Below, in pieces: positions 56,936 through 64,000 of a stretch of DNA of 64,000 nucleotides; position 1 is the stretch's first letter, and each line of letters starts with the position of its first letter. The DNA lies in contig OY754468.1 of the NCBI GenBank assembly GCA_963575645.1, positions 26,002,465-26,066,464 of the forward strand. Direction: 5' to 3'. This DNA comes from Xanthostigma xanthostigma. Lineage: Eukaryota > Arthropoda > Insecta > Raphidioptera > Raphidiidae. A program made the translations under genes and the position numbers. The notes below the pieces were generated by a model. The model had not been told where the DNA came from. It saw nothing but the letters and a program-made list of their open reading frames with translations, and did not search any database.

Positions 56936-57158
56936 TGCATGATACTAGAGTGCGTTTCTAGAAGTCTGTCTGTCTGTTTGTTTGACTGGAGTGATTTTGA
57001 TGCTACGTATTAATTATTTTGAACCTGTACGTATGGAGTACGGTGCGCTTTTCATTCGGCTACGCTCGAATATGGTTTCCGACAAAACCGATATTAGCAC
57101 GAGTGAATTTACAGTAAACATCGACGTTCACATAAGCGAAGCTAAGAGCAAAAGCTAG
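56936..57158 (+). repeat. Decayed lepidopteran-type repeat
   Basis: CTAGAAGTCTGTCTGTCTG then TTTGTTTGACTGGAG and the end CATAAGCGAAGCTAAGAGCA then AAAGCTAGC have the block order of a Helitron-like repeat (CTGTCTGTTTG early, GCGAAGC..CTAGC late). Both ends are degenerate. Confidence 0.3.
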
Positions 57159-57159
57159 C

Positions 57160-59499
57160 AATAATTTAAAAAACATTCGTGATGAACTGGAATGTGTCTT
57201 AGGTACCCAAAATTACTTTCATATAGTCTTTTATTACTAAGAAATAATAAGGATCGCATTGAGGTTCATCTTCTAAAAAGTATAGGAGTGAAATAGGATC
57301 ATTCCTATTACTTCCCGTTATATAAGTAAAATCCAGTACAAGTTGGGCCCATTCCCTATATCCATTACATACTTTTGCCAGTAAGTAATAATTTTGAATG
57401 GGGAAAAATATTGAATGGAATTGGTATTAGTCAAGGTGATATATCTTTACAGAAGAAAGTTTTTATTTGAGATTGAAAGAACTAAATAATACATAGTTTT
57501 GGTAATAATCACTATCTCAAGTTTAATTCAGAATTATTATGAACCAGTTTATTAACTTACCAAGTAAGTTTTTGGGCTGGATAAATCAGTGAGTAGATAA
57601 GTGAATAAGTGAGGATGTACAGCTGTATGTAATATTAATATGTATAATATGGGGGCTCACGGATTACGGCTTATGTAGCTAAAACGGAATCATTACACAA
57701 AACTAATTAATGCCATTAATGAACAAAATTGCTACAAGATAACGTAATATAAAATATGTACTTAAATTTAATTATAATAGAATCCGCAGAAAAGATAATC
57801 ATAAGAATGGAAAATTAAATATGGTTTTAAAGAAATTGCAATTAAAAAACGAATAATAGGATCCTTATATACTATTATATCTGCTGTTTTTTATGACTGT
57901 AAATTTTAACGACGCCAACAAATCTTTCTATATTTTGCGTCATAAAAGTAGCTTTATAAGAATAAAATTCTTTTTTATATTAGAAGTAAGGTTACTCTTT
58001 GAGAACCATTAAATAAGTAAGTCGTGAGACATTTTACTACTCCATTAAACTATTTTGTGTTAAAAAATACTCTCGCATGCATTAAAGTTTTTAAAAAATA
58101 TAAATACCTACACGGAAACTCACCACTATTATATTGGAGGATTCTTTATGCCAGGGTGGAGCAGGTAAATAGTAGGATTTCTAGCAAATTATTCTATTAA
58201 ATAGATAATCGAAACTATACGAATTAACTTTACAGGTTAAAGAATATTATAATGTAGTGTAAGCTTTATTATGTTTGGGTTTTAGAATGTTAATTAAATT
58301 CTTGATATGCTAAAAATTGATACCATAGACAATCAGCCGTCTGAACATTGAAATTTTTGAAGTCCTCTGAATAGATTTTTCTGAGATTTTTTATTCATTT
58401 CAATTTGATGATGGAAACTGGGGTGTTTGAAGAAATCGCAAAATAGTGTTTTAACAAACTAATGCGATACCTGTTTTTATCATTACCTTTTTTTTAATAA
58501 AAAACAGTGAACAGTGTAACGAAGGCTATTTTCAGTGTGATAACAAGAGGTGTGTTATCAGAGTATTTACTCATTTCATTATTTAAAATTTAAAAAAATC
58601 ATGATTTTAGAATATTAGATATCAGGAAAAGAATTGACTCTAAAATTTTTTCAATCCAAATTGATTCAGGTTCAATGGATTTATAAAACCCCTGTTTATT
58701 TGACTATAGTTTAAAATAAATGATTAATTATCTACAGACCTCCAACGGTAATTATTCTAATAGAATATTTCATCATCAATTGTGTAAATGCAGTCTGGTA
58801 AGTTGAATTGAAAAGAAATTCACTTAACCACCACGCATTATTCGCTTTATTTATTTAGGTCGCAAGTGCATCCAGGGACAGTTTTCACCTTTTATTTAAT
58901 CTCAGTTTGGTGAGTTCAGTATTCTATAAACGACAAGACCTGAGAAAATAACCCTGACAACGTCGTTCTTCTTTTAAATATAACTGATCTTGCTGATTTA
59001 ATTAGATTTTTTAAATAAATTTTGGATGCGTAAACATCTCTACTATCACCACCTCCAACTGTGATAATAACTCTATAAATATCACGGAAATACATTACGT
59101 GTATATTAAGGAAATGATGCAAACTCTATTCTACCCTCCTTGACCGGCTTTCAGAACTTTTTGAGGTTATATGTAGCTGTCATCGCATGCGATTCTGAAT
59201 ATTTACACATCTCTCTGGAATATCAGAGACTTGCTGAATTTGATGTTGTCTTCTATTTTTATATTTACAAATATTTAATTTGCAAGATATAAACTATGAA
59301 TAGTTATATCTTCTTTACGAATTATTTTTGGGCAGTTTTACAGATATTAAGTATTTTTGCTCACATAAACGTTTCGATCCAACCCTGTCTATGGTCTAGA
59401 AATAGACGAGAACCGTTAGAATTCTATATAAAACTCGAAAATGGTAATCTAATTAAACCGTGAAGTGTATGTTGCGTCATGTAGAAGACAACGACATCG
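57160..59499. other. Long stretch without recognised gene
   Basis: AT-rich background. Simple words GTGAGTAGATAAGTGAATAAG at about 57590 are a weak repeat. No exon or RNA gene is seen. Confidence 0.35.
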
Positions 59500-59605
59500 T
59501 TATTTCGTCGTTATTATGAAACAATGGCCGTTGCCGCGTTCCAATTAAAGCGATCAATCAATCACGTCGCGTCACTTGAGACGTCAGGACGCGATTCTCG
59601 CCTAT
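59500..59605. promoter_or_regulatory. Candidate regulatory block
   Basis: A GC-richer island contains ACAATGGCCGTTGCCGCG (SOX-type ACAATGG), CCAATTAAAGCG (homeodomain-type AATTAAA), ATCAATCAATCA (Exd/Pbx-like) and TGAGACGTCAGGACGC (CRE/ATF-like TGACGT core inverted). Such motif density with mixed base composition in AT-rich DNA is typical of conserved non-coding elements. Each motif alone is common by chance. Confidence 0.25.
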
Positions 59606-60475
59606 TTTAGCAACAATGAAATTATCTCAGCTTTAAAGATGTCTCTAGATTACTAGATAACTTGTAATCTACAATCACACTTAGTAGTTTTAAGTTTCAA
59701 TGAAGTTAAATTGTCTGTCATTAAACTTGATTTATCATCCGTTCTTAAGTGTGGAGTGTAATACAATGACGGATATTTTATTTTGAGAATTTTTCAAATT
59801 AAAAATGTGCGGTAATTTTGACTTCAGTAACAACCACTAATAACTTCTGCATCGATCATTATGGTTGTTAAATAAATTTTTTATAAATGGCGGATATTCA
59901 TTTCAAACAAAATTAATAATATGACACATTTCGACTCAGCGGATGTTTGTAAGATGAAAATAGAAATTGCAAAGGCATTTTGTTTAGTCAGTGAATTATT
60001 TAAAAAAAAAGATTTTTTAATTTTTTCTTGTCTCTATTTAGAATATATTCTTGTGTATAAATTCAAAATTAATAATTATTATTTTATAATTAAATAGTTG
60101 TGAATTTATTTCAAAATAAAAAAGGCGGTCATTTTAATAAATAGACATATAAATACCTTTCGAATGTGAGGAATTTTCTAACGGCGATCAAATCTATAAT
60201 TTTCTATCGAGCAAGATTGTTGATTAGAGACGCTAAACAGCGAAGGTTATCAGCGTCAATTTTCTATCGAAGAAAATATATAATCTAGTTTTCGGAATGG
60301 ATATTTAATTTTAAAAGGGATTTGCACTTGAAATATTTTCTATTCGACTTACGGGCTTGATTGTGTGTACGGATGAGCTAATCGTTTATGCGTGTTGATA
60401 TATAAGTAGATTTTACAACAGCCTGCAGATAGAATCTCTGCTAAGTGCGTCCCATCTTTTGTTTCTAGCAACAGA

Positions 60476-60489
60476 GTATCCATGGTAAC
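60476..60489. promoter_or_regulatory. RFX X-box-like site
   Basis: GTATCCATGGTAAC differs at one position from the common X-box form GTTxCCATGGxAAC bound by RFX factors. No ciliary gene is visible nearby, so function is open. Confidence 0.2.
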
Positions 60490-61989
60490 GGCACTGTCTC
60501 GACTTGGGAACACCTCATTAAGATTTCTCTAAATGTCTACCGAGTGTTTGTTTTCACTTTTCATATTGCATTCAAAAATATCCAATTAAAAGATACTCTA
60601 CCGATGTTGAAGAGTGAATTGTATTTTTGGCAAAATTTGCTGGAAAATATCCAGTATTTTCGATGGTCCAAACCGTATTTTTGGGGTAAAATATACTTTA
60701 ATAATTATTTGAAGTTATTTACGTGATATTTTTACAATCTAAAAGTATTATTTAAAATATCGCTGATCTTTTAACGCTTTCCTATTATCAAAGTATGTCA
60801 GTAAAGTTTCATACCAGCGATGATTTTTTAATTTGAAATAATTATTAAAGAGTAAATGGAATTTTATATCAACTTCGTTATACCTAAATTGCAGTGACTT
60901 CATTCATTTACTTTTGACAGTTTTGTTCTTACCTAAAAAGATATTCGATATATTTATTTAATGAAGATATTTTTTTTTATTTACTCATTTCCTACTTCGT
61001 GTAAGTAACTGATGTTATAGAAATTTTAATATATTAAATTAGTTTAATATATTTTGTGTAATTATTGATTATCAAAATGACTTTACTAAATACATATTTT
61101 TGAATAAAGATTAAACTCTTTTGATGCTTTAATTTATAATTTGTCGCAGGAGATAGTAGCCCTTATATAGTTTTTTATTGGACAATACTAGTTTTTAATT
61201 GCGTAGAACACAAGGATTCTGATTATTTCAAATTACTCTTAAAGCTCTTTTGTCACAAAAAACTCCCGCTATTATTTTAGATGTATTTCGCTTAATGTAA
61301 TTGTGGGATAATGGCTATTATAGCCAACTCACAACTTTGCTACAACTTCATGCATACTTAAATTTCATTCATACTCGTTCAGCCTATGATATAAAATTCT
61401 TTGCTCTTTTGTTTTTCACTGCAAAGTATCTATACATGTTGTAGTTTGCCCAAGCAAAAAAATAGAAGATGAAATTTTCTTTTTTTTCCTGAAACTATAT
61501 CAGTTCTTTGCTAATGAAGAAAAAATACATGATATATTAAAAAATGTACAATTGGGTTTAAAGCTGATTGCTTTAAACAAGCGTATCGTCTTCTTGCTTC
61601 CACACATCATTGTCCATTGAACTTTTTAAATTTAAATTTTGCAAAAATATTTTTATTATTTATCACTAATTGTCCACTTTTCTGAAAAAAAAAAATATAA
61701 AGTCTACACATTGAAATTAAAAAAAAATGATAAATCACACCCCAATTTCAATTGATTAAAAAAAAATATTTTCCCGTGAAAAATTTTAATAGTTATGAAA
61801 AATCTTATTCGAGTAGATCTTTGTCTCGGTGAGTATTAAGATCAACCGGTCAAGTACATAATGCACCATGCGTTCATCTCTTGAATCGGTGTGAACGACC
61901 TCAAATTCTCATGTGTGTCAAATTTAAACCCATCGACCTTAAAACCGACATCTCTTAAAATGCACGAAACCAGACAGCCGTTCGTTAAG
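60490..61989. other. No recognised gene
   Basis: AT-rich up to about 61800, then gradually more mixed. The 60-codon frame at 60544-60726 is Phe/Lys/Asn-rich and unconvincing. Confidence 0.35.
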
Positions 61990-62250
61990 TTATTTATAAA
62001 AATAGATCACGAAGTGCGCGACAGAGCCGAAAATGAGACTGGCAGAGATAACAAAACAACAACAACAAACAGAGCAGTGTAAAGAGAGTACACTGCGACG
62101 GCTACGCGACCAAATCCAGATCTCGACTAAAGCGTTCGGAGAAACATCAGACAGACGTGGGCGCACAGCATCGCGACGTACTACCTTTCCACGCCCGCCG
62201 ACGACGCAGCGGACGACGCAAGCCGTCGACGATGTCTAAAGCGCCGGTGC
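61990..62250 (+). promoter_or_regulatory. CpG-dense segment, possible promoter and first exon
   Basis: A TATA-like TATTTATAAAAATAG (61991) is followed within 40 bases by a CpG-dense stretch to about 62245. From ATG at 62033 a frame stays open for 68 codons, with a poly-Gln-like KQQQQTEQ, then LRRLRDQIQISTKAFG and a Ser/Arg/Thr/Pro-rich end. An overlapping + frame starts upstream at 61891. No domain is recognised. This is the most gene-like base composition in the window, but it could be a transposon 5' end, given the RT motif at 62.4 kb. Confidence 0.3.
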
Positions 62251-62251
62251 G

Positions 62252-62350
62252 CTACACACACACACCAATACACACAATATATGTACATATTTCTGCACAT
62301 AGATATTGTAGGTATATACTTTATGTATGTGTACTTATATGTATATAAAG
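62252..62350. repeat. CA microsatellite and TATG-rich tract
   Basis: ACACACACACAC at 62254-62265 is followed by ATATGTACATAT, TATGTATGTGTAC and TATGTATATAAAG words. Confidence 0.7.
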
Positions 62351-62371
62351 CATGTATATAAATGTGTAGGA

Positions 62372-62562
62372 TAGGCTGACGTTACACACACCAGCAAAGG
62401 AATGCCGCAAGAGTCGGTTATAGGACCGATAATTTTTTTCTCACTCCTGCTTTGGCGCATCGTATTCTTTTGCTCTCTGTCATACCTATGGATATTATTC
62501 TGTGTGACTGTGTGTGTGATTAAGCTATTTATGCAGGTCAGAATTGCATATTCATAATATGC
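62372..62562 (+). pseudogene. Short reverse-transcriptase remnant
   Basis: After a stop, a + frame reads ADVTHTSKGMPQESVIGPIIF, close to the GVPQGSVxGPxLF block of LINE reverse transcriptases. The frame stays open for about 60 codons, but what follows (FSLLLWRIVFF..) does not continue the expected YINDL pattern, so a frameshift or chance match is possible. It lies in the same sense as the CpG-dense segment upstream. Confidence 0.35.
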
Positions 62563-64000
62563 ATTCTGAGTTTAATCATCAAAGTAAAATACTTCTTCAT
62601 TACAAAATTTTATGTATGGGAATTTTCTAATTGGTTGAAGTATGTAGGAGTGTAAAAAAGTTATCGATTAATGTAGATTAATTACAGACGGGTGTTTTTT
62701 CAAAGCAAGTTTTCAGCTTGTTGATGATTTTTAACAATACTAACGTGTTCAGTATTACATTGGGAAAATATAAAATAATTAATGTAATAGTAAAGATTGT
62801 CAATTTTTAATTTTTGACGACGATTTACAATAGCACTATTTTATATATTTAAAGCTCAGTCGATGTTTTTTCACACTATACTATATAAATTAAAAATTTC
62901 AGGAGTGAATCATACACTTATGCTTCACAATGTAATATAATCGGCATAGTTTTTGTGCATGGTACGGATATACTTTACATTGTTTTATACTTTACCATTC
63001 CATGTAATTATAATAATCTACCTTACTATAAGAGCGATATAGACCAACAGATTTGTCGGTACTAATTATTTTTATGAACAAAATATTAAGGTGTCCTGGC
63101 GTTTCCTCTTGACTCAGTACTTGAAGTGCCGGAACTATAAGCTCGCTTAAGCAATTCAAGCGCTTTTCATACGGCTTTCACCAATAGGTAGAGAAAAGGT
63201 GTTAAGCTGTGTCTTTACCCTGTTTCAACATGTCATTTCCTTACCAACACCGGGTAATAAGTAATACCTCAAAAATATTTTAGTAATAATTCGAAACCCA
63301 CCCGAGTGGAACCAGTATCTCATACTGAACGTACTATTTTTTTTATAGTCGGGGCCGTGTAATGTATTCTACGAAAGAACCATTTCAGAATAAAGCAAAT
63401 TTAATTTCTATTATAGGAGTTTAAACTTTACCCCAATTCCTTTTTTATAATTCATAATCTTTCAGAGATTTTTGTATCTCCAATTATTTTTGACATCAAT
63501 ACCAAATTGTTGTACAATGTGTAGTTAGTTCGTTTTTAACAAAAATGTCGGTTTCCTCATTCTTACAAACGCACGGGCGAATTATATTAGTTTGAGTATA
63601 AAACAATAATTATTCAATAAAAATAATAGTCACTAAAAAAACACAAAGAATTGCATTTTATTAAAGAAACCTACAGCTTAACTTGAACATAAGAAATGAA
63701 CTTTTTGAAGTGAAATTTCTTAAGCACGGTAGGATCAGACGAAAAATGAAACGCTTCCCCTTCTCCGACTTCAATCAGCAGTTGAGAGGAAAGAGTGTGA
63801 GAATCGTTTCTACTCTCTTTGTCAAAGCGTCATACGCACTCTATACACATGCGCAATGCGTACTGTGTGTATTCGTAGCATTTTCTCTAAACAAATTCCA
63901 CATAACCATTGCCTAATCCTGAAATAATAAAATCGCCAACAAATGCTAGAATTTATGTGCGCGAGAGTCTTTTAAATTAATTTTTGACCAACAAGTCTTT
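62563..64000. other. No recognised gene to the window end
   Basis: AT-rich. CCCACCCGAGTGGAACC at 63298 faintly resembles a Helitron-type terminal block but has no partner. The 77-codon frame at 63683-63916 shows no domain. Confidence 0.3.

Noticed and set aside
1-64000. CRISPR array, bacterial operon or phage region
   Set aside because: No regularly spaced short repeats and no closely packed long frames; base composition and repeats are those of an insect genome.

Overview
The window is AT-rich eukaryotic DNA with no convincing host protein-coding gene. It reads as intergenic or deep-intron sequence of an insect, most probably a moth or butterfly. That assignment is inference. It rests on repeats I associate with lepidopteran genomes: Helitron-like elements ending in a CCCGGGTGAAACCGGG-type block followed by CTAG, repeats starting TTTTTACCCGACTACGGCG, and a CR1/jockey-type LINE with a GATA tail. 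There is no bacterial-style gene packing, no operon and no CRISPR array. Nearly all long reading frames lack a recognisable domain or overlap a repeat.

Layout. 0-2 kb holds four long inverted-repeat structures in a row. 2.55-2.94 kb is a small hAT element with a perfect 8-bp target duplication that still carries the C-terminal tail of a transposase. 3.7-5.5 kb has a Helitron-like element and an inverted-repeat element with an 82-bp tandem array inside it. 8.2-9.2 kb has a hAT MITE and a composite repeat. 10.1-10.7 kb has a tRNA-Ile(AAT)-like pseudogene between direct repeats, then a foldback element. 11.9-14.3 kb has a palindrome with a Penelope-like motif, two Helitron-like elements and a hAT MITE. 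16.4-25.9 kb is the densest repeat zone: a TAA-flanked Harbinger-type MITE, several hairpins, an LTR-like segment, and a composite repeat (24.3-25.7 kb) split by two younger insertions. 29.3-31.8 kb has three interleaved repeat families and a 609-bp hAT element.

Further right, 33.6-37.8 kb has a GGCCATATTC-type element, a hAT MITE and the main LINE fragment, whose reverse transcriptase keeps YADD but has two in-frame stops and a frameshift. 41.8-46.3 kb and 49.8-50.3 kb hold more foldbacks and two further copies of the GGCCATATTC family. 52.1 and 56.2 kb hold two more Helitron copies. The last 5 kb is quieter. It contains a candidate conserved non-coding block (59.5 kb), an RFX-like X-box (60.48 kb), a CpG-dense segment with an uninterrupted frame (62.0-62.25 kb) and a short reverse-transcriptase motif (62.4 kb).

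How the parts relate: the story is transposon turnover rather than a pathway. Nested insertions give relative ages: composite repeat older than foldback and hAT; repeat R1 older than the Helitron inside it. Several families occur more than once here (hAT MITEs, foldback family A, the GGCCATATTC family, Helitron-like elements), so copies can be compared internally. The main unexplained items are unrecognised open segments at 39.05, 51.53, 56.5 and 62.03 kb, and recurring motifs resembling hammerhead-derived parts of Penelope-like elements. All boundaries were read by eye and may be off by several bases.
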